Below the pieces are notes generated by a model. The model was given only the letters and a program-made list of their open reading frames with translations, was not told where the DNA came from and made no database searches. DNA of 64,000 nt from assembly GCA_024579835.1 (NCBI GenBank), contig CP102060.1, positions 2,021,558 through 2,085,557 of the forward strand. The letters are read 5' to 3'. Made by a program: the position numbers and the translations under genes. Shown piece by piece: positions 8,576-17,284 of the stretch (positions are counted from its first letter, which is position 1; each line of letters begins with the position of its first letter). The DNA comes from Clostridiaceae bacterium HFYG-1003. Its GTDB lineage: Bacteria > Bacillota > Clostridia > Clostridiales > Clostridiaceae.

Positions 8576-10180
8576 CTAATAGACAGCCAGGTTGCTGTCG
8601 GTTCTGGATTCGGTTCCGGCTGCGTAAACGCCGTTGTCCAGCTTCAGAATCACCTGGCCTCGTCCGAAATGGGTCCGGTCCGGTTCAATTTTGATCTCGT
8701 GGCCCCGAGCTTCCAGTTCCCGGATAATCTTGGGATCAAAGCCTTCTTCCACCAGGAAGGTTTTTTCCCGAATCCACTGCCAACGGGGCGCGTCCAGCGC
8801 CATCTGAGGATTGAGGTGGAAATCGGCCAGATTGGATACCACCTGGAAGTGACCCTGCGGCTGCATATAGGCACCCATCACGCCAAACACTCCGCAGCAG
8901 GCGCCGTCCCGGAGCAGCATGCCCGGAATGATGGTGTGATAGGTCTTTTTGCCGGGAGCCAGGCAGTTGATATGGGTCTCATCCAGTTTAAAGTCCGCGC
9001 CGCGGTTATGAAGCGCGATTCCGGTATCCTTGACCACAATGCCGCTGCCAAAGCCCATGTAGTTGGACTGAATCATCGATACCATGTTCCCGTCCTTGTC
9101 GGCGCAGGCCAGATAGACGGTTCCACCGGCAAACGGATCGTCCGGGCTGTGAAGTTCGGCCTGATCCGAGATCTGATCAAATCGCTTCCGGCCGTAAGAC
9201 TCGGCCAGCAGCGCCGCCGGATCAACGGCCATGTGGGCGGGATCGGTGACATGGTGCATGCCGTCCGCAAAAGCCATCTTCATGGCTTCAAACATGGTGT
9301 GGTAATAATCGGAGCTTCGCTCAGTCACTTCCCGATGTTTAAAGATATTCAGCGCCATCAGGGCCACGATGCCCTGGCCGCTGGGCGGCAGCTCGACCAC
9401 TTCCAGGCCGCGGTAGCTGGTCTTCAATGGGGTTACCCACTGGCTTTGGAAGGCCGCCAGATCGCTTTTTCTCAGATATCCGCCATGGGCAATGGCATCC
9501 TGTTCGATGCGGTCAGCCAGTTCTCCCTGATAGAACGCCTCCCCCATGGTGTTTCCGATCAGTTCCAGGGTTCTGGCGTGATGCGGCAGGCGCATGATTT
9601 CAAACGGTTGCGGTGCCCGGCCATTGATCGTAAAGGTGGCAAACCATTCCTCAAACTCCGGCTTGCCTTGCCAGGTTTCGCTGTATTTATCCACTGCCCT
9701 GGACCAGAGCTTGCTGGTGAGAGCGGCCACGGGGAACCCGTTGCGGGCATACTCAATGGCCGGCTGCAGGCATTCGGCCAGAGACAGCCTGCCAAAACGC
9801 CGGGACAGGCTGACCCAGCCCTGAGGCGCGCCCGGAACATTCACCGGAATCCAGCCCTGAGAGGGCATGGCACTGTGATGTTTCCGAACTTCATCCAATG
9901 AAATGGCCTGCGGAGAAGGTCCGTTGGAATTCATTCCATAGAGCTCGCCCTTCATCCAGACCAGGGCAAAATTGTCGCCGCCGATGCCGTTGGCGGTTGG
10001 TTCGACTACCGTCAGACAGGCTGCGGTTGCTATGGCTGCGTCCACGGCATTACCGCCCCGTTTCAGGGTATCCAGACCGGCCTGGGACGCCAGAGCGTTG
10101 CCAGTGGCTACTACCCCGTTGGCTGCGCCGATTGTCAGGCGCTCTGAGGGAAATGGCTGATGATTGGGATCAAAAAACAT
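8576..10180 (-). CDS. gamma-glutamyltransferase-like enzyme
   Basis: A 534-residue Ntn hydrolase of the gamma-glutamyltranspeptidase family. The proenzyme would self-cleave before the threonine in GGTVYLACADKDGNMVS, splitting it into large and small subunits; the GSGIVV and GIALHNRGADF segments of the small subunit are present. No signal peptide is visible, so it is a cytoplasmic member as in YwrD-type proteins, acting on gamma-glutamyl amides or glutathione. The start at 10180 follows GGAGG; a TTG 12 bases upstream is less likely. It is the first gene of the minus-strand run with the chromate-type transporters and the phosphoesterase. Confidence 0.88.
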   Translation of the reverse strand: MFFDPNHQPFPSERLTIGAANGVVATGNALASQAGLDTLKRGGNAVDAAIATAACLTVVEPTANGIGGDNFALVWMKGELYGMNSNGPSPQAISLDEVRKHHSAMPSQGWIPVNVPGAPQGWVSLSRRFGRLSLAECLQPAIEYARNGFPVAALTSKLWSRAVDKYSETWQGKPEFEEWFATFTINGRAPQPFEIMRLPHHARTLELIGNTMGEAFYQGELADRIEQDAIAHGGYLRKSDLAAFQSQWVTPLKTSYRGLEVVELPPSGQGIVALMALNIFKHREVTERSSDYYHTMFEAMKMAFADGMHHVTDPAHMAVDPAALLAESYGRKRFDQISDQAELHSPDDPFAGGTVYLACADKDGNMVSMIQSNYMGFGSGIVVKDTGIALHNRGADFKLDETHINCLAPGKKTYHTIIPGMLLRDGACCGVFGVMGAYMQPQGHFQVVSNLADFHLNPQMALDAPRWQWIREKTFLVEEGFDPKIIRELEARGHEIKIEPDRTHFGRGQVILKLDNGVYAAGTESRTDSNLAVY

Positions 10181-10294
10181 AGGTTCCTCCAAACAGAACC
10201 AGACCGGATCTCGGTCTGATCGCTCATGTGATCAAAAAAGTTCAGTTTGCCGATAACAGACCACCGTTCATCCGGCGGCAGTCCCAGCAAACAC

Positions 10295-10327
10295 AAGGAG
10301 TGCCGTTCCCACCGGAAGGCACTCCTT
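10295..10327 (-). terminator. terminator after the glycosyltransferase
   Basis: Stem AAGGAGTGCC (10295-10304) with GGCACTCCTT (10318-10327), 88 bases beyond the glycosyltransferase stop. It separates that unit from the gamma-glutamyltransferase operon. Confidence 0.6.
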
Positions 10328-10414
10328 CATTATAGCATTTTTACCCGGAACGCATTGCCGCATCTAGGATTTTGCACCCAACCAGGTTGTGAGTCCGCTG
10401 GAACGCTCCAGGGA

Positions 10415-11419
10415 TCAGTCTTTTCTCATGAGGGATTCATACACATCCTTGAGTTTTTGAGCTGTACGGTCCAGGCTGCGCTCGCGCACCTTCTCATAAC
10501 CGCTGTCCGTCAGATCCGGCAGGGTCTGGTACAGCATGCGGTCCAGAGTCTTCAGAAATTCGGCATTGGTCCTGCCCTTGTAGACATCGACATTCTCCCT
10601 GAGCCATTTCGAGTAAATGGGGATGTCGCGCACCAGCACCGGCACATTCAGCGCCAGGGCTTCCAACAGTGTCAGGCCTTCCGTTTCTTCGTAGGTAGGC
10701 ATGAAAAACACATCACTGCCCAGATATGCTCCTTTCAGGTCCTCGTGATCGATGTAACCCGGAAGTTTCATATTCGAAGGGATTTTTTTCAGTAGTGAGC
10801 GCATGGCCGGCGTCAGCAGGGAGGGATCGGTATGTCCCAGCCAGATGAACTGAAAGTCAGGACGCAGCCGGGCCAGCTCGATGAAATCCTGGATGCCTTT
10901 GCGTTCGATGTAATGGCCAATGCCCAGGATCACTTTGTCCTGCGGCCCGTAGCCGAAGCGTTCCCTGAATTTAGCCGCTGCCGCGGGATCCCTATGATAC
11001 TGAGCCAGGTCGATTCCATTGGAGATCGGTACGATGGGCGCCTTAATGCCGTAAACCGACAGCAGGTCCGCGGAATAATCTGTGGGGGTGATCACAACAT
11101 CGCCGGTGCTGTAGCACTGTGTAATCCACCATTGAAACACCGGTGCCAGAAGATTCGAACCCACAAAGGAATTCTCAAAGTCCTCCCGGGTGGAATGGGC
11201 ATAATAGACCACTTTTTTCCCCATCCGACGGGCGCGTTTGGCCATAAAGTAAAAATTTGGCAGAAAGGTGTTGAGCTGAACAATATCCCAGTCCTCCGCC
11301 GGATTCGTTGTATAGGGGATTCCCAGCTGTTCCAGCACCGCGGTCTGATTCTGGAAGGCACGGTATATGCCCGATTTCTTCATGACCTGAAGATTCTGGT
11401 CATACATCAGTAATTTCAT
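10415..11419 (-). CDS. GT4-family glycosyltransferase
   Basis: A 334-residue GT-B fold retaining glycosyltransferase of family 4. The C-terminal Rossmann half shows VILGIGHYIERKGIQDFIELA and the donor-binding E-x7-E segment EETEGLTLLEAL; the N-terminal half has the acceptor-side YYAHSTREDFENS loop. Proteins of this length and kind often glycosylate diacylglycerol or cell-surface carriers, but the acceptor cannot be told here. The start overlaps the stop of the upstream methyltransferase-GNAT gene (ATGA), with AAGGAG before it, so the two are translationally coupled. Confidence 0.85.
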   Translation of the reverse strand: MKLLMYDQNLQVMKKSGIYRAFQNQTAVLEQLGIPYTTNPAEDWDIVQLNTFLPNFYFMAKRARRMGKKVVYYAHSTREDFENSFVGSNLLAPVFQWWITQCYSTGDVVITPTDYSADLLSVYGIKAPIVPISNGIDLAQYHRDPAAAAKFRERFGYGPQDKVILGIGHYIERKGIQDFIELARLRPDFQFIWLGHTDPSLLTPAMRSLLKKIPSNMKLPGYIDHEDLKGAYLGSDVFFMPTYEETEGLTLLEALALNVPVLVRDIPIYSKWLRENVDVYKGRTNAEFLKTLDRMLYQTLPDLTDSGYEKVRERSLDRTAQKLKDVYESLMRKD

Positions 11420-12789
11420 TCTTTCTCCTTTTCAGCATCCAGCGGGGCTGTTGCTTCTGTCAGCTGCCAGCGGTACTGATTTTCATAGTATTGGGGCATC
11501 TCGCTGCTGATGCGGAACGATTCCGGCAGCGCGACGGTTCGGAGGTACTGTGCGCCTAGCTTCTGACAGACCCGCATTGAGGCATGATTGCGCAGTTCAT
11601 TGGAGATCGCCAGGGACTCCATGTCATGAGCTTTGGCCAACGGAATCAGAAGGCGGCAGGCCTCAGCCGCGTAGCCATGTCCGCGGTACGCGGGAAGAAT
11701 GGAATAACCGATGTTGCCGCCATAAAACAGGTTCTCGTGGTACCCAATCCGCAGATCCATGCTGCCGATGACTTCATCGCCCAGACAAATATCAAAATAA
11801 TAAGCTGGAACCCAGCCCTTATCCGGCATCGCCGGACTGACCCGTGTCAGGCGCAGGGAAAGCATGCCGGATTTCAGCTCTATCCGAATAAAATCATCGA
11901 ACCGGACGGATTTGGCGCAGAATTCCGCCAGATCAGCCGCCACTTCTGGCTCCTCCGGGTACTTGATGTCAATGGATCGATCCTGAGTGGCCTGAAACAG
12001 GAAATGATTCGTGGCTGAAACCAGGGACGAGGACTCGCAATGCGTCAGGTGCCACTGCAGGTAATTCTCATAGGCTTCTGTCCCCATGGCATTGACCGAA
12101 GGGGCCAGCAGCTCGGAAAATCCGTCACTGGCAAGGATTCGACGGATGGACAGATCACAGCTTTCGATCAGATCCTTCCCTTCTTCCAGGGTATGAAAGA
12201 CAAAGGGAAAATCCGCCACTCGCTGCCGGGCGGGATCATAGGTGGATTGAGCAAACCATTGTGGATTATGCACTGTTTCTGTCATGGGCACCATGTCATG
12301 GTTGATGAAGGCGCAGAAGATCGTTCCGTCCGGCTTAAGCACCCGTCGGGCTTCCATCACGGCGCGCAGCCGATCCCGGTGGTCAGACAGATGGTACAGC
12401 GGACCCAGCAGAAGAACTACGTCAAAGCTTTCAGCCGGAAGGCACGACAGATCCAGCGCATTGCCCTCCATCAGATGAATCGCCAGATTCGGATCGGTCA
12501 GTTCACGGAACTGTTGGATATTGCGCCGGGCAAGTTCAACCGCGGTGACTCGGATGCCCTGTCGGGCAAACTTCCGGGAATAGGCACCGGTTCCCGCTCC
12601 GATGTCCAGCAGCGCCATTCCTGGCTTCAGCACTGACTCAACTGCTCCGACCGTGGTCAGAAACTCGACCTGTCCTGCCTTGGACCGAAATCGCTCCTCT
12701 TCATGAAACAGGTCATAGATTCCGGATATCTGTTCTTTCAGATCCCCCGTCTCCTTGAGATCTTGGATATTGCCAGGCCACTTTGCCAT
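11416..12789 (-). CDS. SAM methyltransferase fused to GNAT acetyltransferase
   Basis: A 457-residue two-domain protein. Residues about 20-250 form a class I SAM-dependent methyltransferase with motif I LLDIGAGTGAYSR at 60-72, acidic strand end VTAVELA and the post-motif LLLGPLYHLSD. Residues about 275-440 form a GNAT N-acetyltransferase with the acetyl-CoA pyrophosphate loop YRGHGYAAEA near 368-377 and the NHASMRVCQKLGA helix. The frame is continuous through the junction. GAGAGGAG sets the start at 12789. The substrate is unknown. It is coupled to a GT4 glycosyltransferase, which could mean joint modification of one metabolite. Confidence 0.85.
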   Translation of the reverse strand: MAKWPGNIQDLKETGDLKEQISGIYDLFHEEERFRSKAGQVEFLTTVGAVESVLKPGMALLDIGAGTGAYSRKFARQGIRVTAVELARRNIQQFRELTDPNLAIHLMEGNALDLSCLPAESFDVVLLLGPLYHLSDHRDRLRAVMEARRVLKPDGTIFCAFINHDMVPMTETVHNPQWFAQSTYDPARQRVADFPFVFHTLEEGKDLIESCDLSIRRILASDGFSELLAPSVNAMGTEAYENYLQWHLTHCESSSLVSATNHFLFQATQDRSIDIKYPEEPEVAADLAEFCAKSVRFDDFIRIELKSGMLSLRLTRVSPAMPDKGWVPAYYFDICLGDEVIGSMDLRIGYHENLFYGGNIGYSILPAYRGHGYAAEACRLLIPLAKAHDMESLAISNELRNHASMRVCQKLGAQYLRTVALPESFRISSEMPQYYENQYRWQLTEATAPLDAEKEKE

Positions 12790-13332
12790 GTTCTTCTCCT
12801 CTCGCAGGCTGATGCCGCATGTCTCAGCCTGTCTTGCACTCATCACTATTTTACCCTACCAATCATTAAGAAATCATAAAATAAATGGGATTAGAGTGAT
12901 CCCAGGTCATTTTTACTGTTCAGTCACCTCCTCAGCCTCGCTGGCACTGACCAAATATCATAAAAGGACCTGCGGGCTTGAGCCGGAATGTCAACATGAA
13001 CTGCCGCTTAAACATCAGTTTAAGCAACCTGCGGTAGTTTTATGAAAAAATGTCCCACATCTAAATTTCAGCTGGACACGAACCGACATCGAGAAATTCC
13101 ATCCTATCCTCAGTCTTCAGAGTTGGCTGGATTGCCTGACTCCCCACGCTGGATTTATATCTTCCTCATTAGTTGATTCACATTCTGATACCAGAACCAA
13201 CCCCCCAGAGGTGATTCAGGACAATAAGATACCTTTGCATAACATATGATCTGGGACAAAAAAACCTGAAGGAGTTATGCCGACCAGGCGATAACTCCTT
13301 CAGGGATCGTATGTTCAGGATCTTAGCGGACA
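12790..13332. other. intergenic region
   Basis: No convincing gene on either strand. It holds a small hairpin (GCTTAAAC-ATCA-GTTTAAGC, 13006-13025) and, at the right end, the terminator of the truncated ABC gene. Confidence 0.4.
13265..13304 (-). terminator. terminator of truncated ABC ATPase gene
   Basis: Perfect 14-bp stem (13265-13278 with 13291-13304), then TTTTTTT on the minus strand. A strong canonical terminator kept behind a broken gene. Confidence 0.85.
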
Positions 13333-13776
13333 TTATATCTTAAAATAGGCTTCCTGCCGTTCCTCATCGAATGGCACCAGACTGTTATTCTGGATCATCA
13401 GGATGCGGTCACAAAACTGCTGTAAATACTGGTGTTGATGAGAAGTAAGAATGATCGTTCGCTTCTTATCCTTTTGTGATCGAATCAGCTTCGTTACAAC
13501 AAGATTCGTTTCATAATCGAGGGCGTTGAAGGGTTCATCCAGGAGGATTATCTGCTGGTTCTCCATCACTGCCTGGACGATCCCAAGTTTTTGCTTCATT
13601 CCGGAAGAATAGTTCTTGACCATAGTTTTATCATCCGGATCGAGCCCGATCGCCTGCATTGCTTCTCGGATCTGCACATCTGATATTTTGCTCTGGATCT
13701 GAGCCAGCATTTTCAAGTTGGTGAAGCCGTTATAGTATTCGATATAGGCTGGTTCATTCACAAACAAGCCGATATT
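13333..13776 (-). pseudogene. 5'-truncated ABC transporter ATPase
   Basis: About 147 residues corresponding to the C-terminal two-thirds of a bacitracin/lantibiotic-type ABC ATPase. The signature YSSGMKQKLGIVQA, Walker B QIILLDEPFNALD and switch histidine ILTSHQHQ are present, but the N-terminal 80 or so residues with Walker A are absent. The family-like sequence begins abruptly after a TAG at 13777-13779, and upstream the sequence turns very AT-rich without similarity. No ATG or ribosome binding site is available (only a TTG at 13767). No permease partner is adjacent. It is most likely a deletion remnant. Confidence 0.75.
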
Positions 13777-13779
13777 CTA

Positions 13780-14195
13780 AATGTAATTATGATAATAGAT
13801 ACTTTATTTTGCAAACACATTCTTTTGTGAAATTCTATTTTTTTTTGAAAACTATGTTATTCATCCGCTAATAACCGCAATAGATGACGTAAAAATTCCG
13901 CCGTGCAATCTATCCATTATCACCTTTGCAATCTATTCCCGTTTATCATTTCCATTCATCATTCCAAGTCAAAGATCCACTCATTCTGATCAGTTCTCTA
14001 TTTATTAACTGTCAGTTTACTTTTCACTCTTAAAATTTCCTTCATATAATATCGCTATTTTTTCCATATCATATTTCTAAATCGCCATTTTATCATTTTT
14101 TGTTAATTGTGTTGTTTTGTTAACAAAATATGACTATACTATTTATAGTTTGATTTATCAGACAATTGATCAACTGATGCATGAGGAGTACGACT
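13780..14195. other. AT-rich intergenic region upstream of selenium operon
   Basis: Conspicuously AT-rich compared with its surroundings. It ends with the promoter of the plus-strand selenium operon. No gene seen. Confidence 0.5.
14112..14140 (+). promoter_or_regulatory. promoter of the selenium-trafficking operon with palindrome
   Basis: A sigma-A-like promoter: TTGTTT at 14112-14117, 17-base spacer, TATACT at 14135-14140, 56 bases before the ATG. The spacer begins inside the perfect palindrome TTTTGTTAACAAAA (14115-14128), a good place for a repressor; its half-sites resemble those of Rex, but this is inference. Confidence 0.55.
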
Positions 14196-15359
14196 ATGAT
14201 CTACTTGGATAATGCCGCTACCACCCGGGTTAAGCCGCAGGCGGTTGTTGATGCTGTCTGCCAGGCATTATGTGCCATGGGCAATGCCGGACGTGGTCAG
14301 CATGAAGACTCACTGTCGGCCGATCGAGTGATTTATGAAGCACGCTGTGAAATCGCCGATTTATTTAGGGCGGCCAATCCCCGCCAGGTGGTTTTCACAA
14401 AAAACTCCACCGAAGCTTTGAATATCGCGATTCGAGGCCTGGTTAATCCGGGGGATCACATCATCACCACCTGCATGGAACACAATTCCGTGCTTCGACC
14501 TCTCTATGCTCTGGAAGATGAAGGTCTCATCACCCTCGACTTCATTGGACTCGACGAGCACGGTCGGCTGAAGATGGAACAGTTCGAATCCCTGATTCAG
14601 GATAATACCGCTTTCGTGGTGGTAAATCACGGATCAAATGTTACCGGCAACCTGGCGGATCTTGCCGCCATCGGAAAGCTGTGCAAAGAACACAGCTTAA
14701 AGCTGGTTGTTGACGCTTCTCAGACCGCCGGAGTATTCCCCATTGATATGGGCACACTGGGCATCAGCGTGCTCTGCTTTACCGGGCACAAGTCATTGCT
14801 GGGTCCGCAGGGGACCGGCGGGCTGTGCGCATCTGCGGATACGATGATCCGCCCGCTGCTGACCGGAGGCAGTGGAATCCGAAGCTTTGACCGGCATCAC
14901 CCGCCGGAAATGCCGACCCGTCTGGAGGCTGGCACACTGAACGGACATGGCCTGAGCGGCCTTTTGGCTGCTCTGCGATATATTAAACAACGCGGCATGG
15001 AACACCTGCGTGCCGAGGAGCAATCCCTGGCCCGAAAATTCTACGAGGGCATCCGAGCCATCGAAGGAATTCAGACTTATGGAGATTTTTCAACGACAGA
15101 CCGCTGCCCCATCGTCTCGCTGAACGTCAGAGATCTGGACGCCGCTCTGGTCAGCTTCCGACTGCAGGAAGACTATGGCATAGCCACCCGGCCAGGAGCG
15201 CATTGTGCGCCCTTGGTCCATGCTCATTTCGGAACCGAGGATCAGGGGATGGTTCGGTTCAGTTTTTCCAGCTTCAATACCGAAGCGGAAGTCCAAACAG
15301 CCATTGACGCCGTTCGGCAGATCGCCCGCGATTCTGCCGGATGCGTTAAGGATAAATAG
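14196..15359 (+). CDS. cysteine desulfurase family protein (EF2568-like)
   Basis: A 387-residue class V PLP aminotransferase fold. The PLP lysine is Lys199 in CFTGHKSLLG, Asp173 (VVDASQTAG) would bind the pyridine nitrogen, and the likely persulfide/perselenide Cys337 lies in RPGAHCAPLVH. It matches the cysteine desulfurase-family subgroup that accompanies selenium-dependent molybdenum hydroxylase genes rather than general IscS/SufS. GAGGAG fixes the start at 14196. It leads an operon with YedE-like, TusA-like and DUF3343 genes (spacings 17, 32 and 1 bp), implying generation and handling of labile sulfur or selenium. Confidence 0.85.
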   Translation: MIYLDNAATTRVKPQAVVDAVCQALCAMGNAGRGQHEDSLSADRVIYEARCEIADLFRAANPRQVVFTKNSTEALNIAIRGLVNPGDHIITTCMEHNSVLRPLYALEDEGLITLDFIGLDEHGRLKMEQFESLIQDNTAFVVVNHGSNVTGNLADLAAIGKLCKEHSLKLVVDASQTAGVFPIDMGTLGISVLCFTGHKSLLGPQGTGGLCASADTMIRPLLTGGSGIRSFDRHHPPEMPTRLEAGTLNGHGLSGLLAALRYIKQRGMEHLRAEEQSLARKFYEGIRAIEGIQTYGDFSTTDRCPIVSLNVRDLDAALVSFRLQEDYGIATRPGAHCAPLVHAHFGTEDQGMVRFSFSSFNTEAEVQTAIDAVRQIARDSAGCVKDK

Positions 15360-15376
15360 TAAGAGGGGGAATTTTT

Positions 15377-16471
15377 ATGGACTTTTTCAAATCAAAAAAG
15401 GGGCTGCTGGCACTGGGTGTGCTGGCAGGGCTTGGAGCAGTGCTTCTGGCCATTTATGGCAACCCGAAGAACATGGCCTTCTGTATTGCCTGCTTTATCC
15501 GTGACTCCGCGGGAGCGATGAAATTTCACAACGCCTCCATCGTTCAGTACTTCCGTCCCGAAATCGTCGGTCTGGTACTTGGAGCGTTCCTGGTATCTCT
15601 GCTGACAAAGGAATACCGTTCTACCGGCGGATCCTCACCGATGATCCGATTCCTGCTGGGCGGCATTATGATGACCGGTGCCCTGGTCTTTCTGGGTTGC
15701 CCGCTTCGCATGATTTTGCGCATGGCAGCCGGTGACATCAGTTCCTACATTGGTCTGATCGGCTTTGTGCTGGGTGTTGGCACCGGATCCCTGATGCTGA
15801 AGAAAGGGTTCAGCCTGGGTCGTTCCTACACCGTGAAAAAGGAGAACGGCTATATGCTGCCGGCTCTTCTGGTTTTCCTGTTCATTCTCAGCCTGACCAC
15901 CACGCTGTTTGTTACCAGCCAGACCGGTCCTGGCAGCATGCATGCCCCGGCTCTGCTCGCTTTAGCCGTTGGCATCGCCTTTGGCGTCATCGCTCATCGT
16001 ACCCGGATGTGCTTTGCCGGAAGCATCCGCGACATCATTCTGCTTCGTGACTTCGGACTGTTCTCGGTTGTCGGCGGAGTATTCCTTACCATGCTGATCT
16101 ACAACATCGCAACCAGCCAGTTCAAGTTCGTGGCTTACGGACCAATCGCTCATGCTCAGACCCTTTGGAATATCCTGGGCATGTACGTTGTCGGCTTTGC
16201 CGCAGTGCTGTTGGGCGGATGCCCCCTGCGTCAGCTGATTCTGGCCGGATCCGGATCATCGGATTCTGCCGTGACGGTTCTTGGTATGTTCCTTGGAGCG
16301 GCTATGGCCCACAACTTTGGCCTGGCTGCCAGCGCTGCCGCAGCCGCAACCGCTGAAAAAGCCGCCTCCGTCGGAGGCCCCGGCCCCAATGGCCAGGCCG
16401 CCATCCTGATCTGCATTGCCGCCTTGTTTGTGATTTCGTTCATTGGTCTGCGTAAAAAGGAAACAGCTTAA
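15377..16471 (+). CDS. yedE: YedE-like selenium/sulfur transport membrane protein
   Basis: A 364-residue polytopic membrane protein of the YeeE/YedE family, with about nine or ten membrane segments. Two repeats each carry the conserved cysteine motif GCPLR (LGCPLRMILR and GGCPLRQLIL), and a third conserved segment HRTRMCFAGSIRD lies between. In this family the cysteines relay thiosulfate or, in the selenium-linked subgroup, a selenium species across the membrane. The gene order cysteine desulfurase, YedE, TusA-like and DUF3343 argues for the selenium subgroup. A GGGGG-type site precedes the start. Confidence 0.85.
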   Translation: MDFFKSKKGLLALGVLAGLGAVLLAIYGNPKNMAFCIACFIRDSAGAMKFHNASIVQYFRPEIVGLVLGAFLVSLLTKEYRSTGGSSPMIRFLLGGIMMTGALVFLGCPLRMILRMAAGDISSYIGLIGFVLGVGTGSLMLKKGFSLGRSYTVKKENGYMLPALLVFLFILSLTTTLFVTSQTGPGSMHAPALLALAVGIAFGVIAHRTRMCFAGSIRDIILLRDFGLFSVVGGVFLTMLIYNIATSQFKFVAYGPIAHAQTLWNILGMYVVGFAAVLLGGCPLRQLILAGSGSSDSAVTVLGMFLGAAMAHNFGLAASAAAAATAEKAASVGGPGPNGQAAILICIAALFVISFIGLRKKETA

Positions 16472-16503
16472 CAAGCAATAGCATCCTGAAGGAGGATAAA
16501 ACC

Positions 16504-16704
16504 ATGAAAACCATCGATGTCAGAGGACTCTCCTGCCCGGAACCTGTCCTGCAGGTGAAGCAGGCCCTGACCAGCAACTCAGAGCTCACCGTTCTGGCCA
16601 ATGAGGCCCACACCGTGACAAATATCACCCGTTTTGCCCAGAGCCAGGGAAAGACGGTCAGCGTGAAAGAAGTAGGCGCTGAGTTTGAGCTCATGATCAA
16701 GTAA
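16504..16704 (+). CDS. TusA/YedF-like sulfur (selenium) carrier
   Basis: A 66-residue TusA-fold protein with the catalytic CPxP motif (LSCPEPVLQVK, Cys11). TusA proteins pass persulfide sulfur between partners; the short form linked to YedE and DUF3343 is associated with selenium handling. GAAGGAGG lies seven bases before the start. It is separated by one base from the DUF3343 gene; in some relatives the two are fused as YedF, which supports joint function. Confidence 0.85.
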   Translation: MKTIDVRGLSCPEPVLQVKQALTSNSELTVLANEAHTVTNITRFAQSQGKTVSVKEVGAEFELMIK

Positions 16705-16705
16705 G

Positions 16706-16933
16706 ATGGCTCAGCGACTCATCGTCACATTCCATACAACCAGCGAGGCGATGGCTGCCGAGTCCGCCTGCAAACGGGAGCAGATTCCCGGCAAGCTGAT
16801 TCCGGTTCCCAGAACCCTGTCAGCCGGCTGCGGCATTGCCTGGATGAGCGAACCCCACGAGCAGTCCCGTATGGAACAGCTCTTGGAATGCCGCCAAATT
16901 GAATGGGATCAGATTACCGTGATCGACTTTTAA
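16706..16933 (+). CDS. DUF3343 putative Se/S carrier protein
   Basis: A 75-residue DUF3343 protein. The family signature is visible as LIVTFHTTSEAMAAE at the N-terminus and PVPRTLSAGCGIAW around the single conserved cysteine. The family is known from selenium-metabolism gene neighbourhoods; the biochemical role is unproven. The ATG lies one base after the TusA stop, so translation is likely coupled, as no separate binding site is seen. Confidence 0.8.
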   Translation: MAQRLIVTFHTTSEAMAAESACKREQIPGKLIPVPRTLSAGCGIAWMSEPHEQSRMEQLLECRQIEWDQITVIDF

Positions 16934-16936
16934 CCT

Positions 16937-16971
16937 AGCGCTGCGCCACCCTTTTGGAATGGCGCAGCGCT
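16937..16971 (+). terminator. terminator of the selenium operon
   Basis: 12-bp stem AGCGCTGCGCCA with TGGCGCAGCGCT, starting four bases after the DUF3343 stop codon, followed by TTTCC. Confidence 0.8.
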
Positions 16972-17284
16972 TTCCACATGCAATACAGCATATTTATTTA
17001 ACTGGGTTGTCCTGCTCTCGGTCCCCTGCCCTTTCAGCGCAGCTCAAGTCAATATCAATCCTCATCACAAGCGCCGATATATTCTTCGGGTTCATAATAT
17101 GACTACAGATAACGCTTGCGGGTCAGGCTGCTATATCCGCTTGAGATTCCCAATAACTCTCTATTCATTACCAATTTAAATTATGCGATACTTTCAAGTT
17201 CATCAATCCTCTGAAACACGATGATAAAACTGATATAATAATGAGAGCAACCAAAATAATACAAACAGAAATCGAGGAAAGAAA
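16972..17284 (+). promoter_or_regulatory. intergenic region with promoter of the CobW-type operon
   Basis: A sigma-A-like promoter is visible: TGAAAC at 17212-17217, 16-base spacer, consensus TATAAT at 17234-17239, 46 bases before the GTPase ATG. No gene was seen in the remainder. Confidence 0.5.

Noticed and set aside
8669-9901. 410-residue open frame antisense to the gamma-glutamyltransferase gene
   Set aside because: It lies wholly opposite a gene with intact catalytic motifs, lacks a ribosome binding site and shows no family features.
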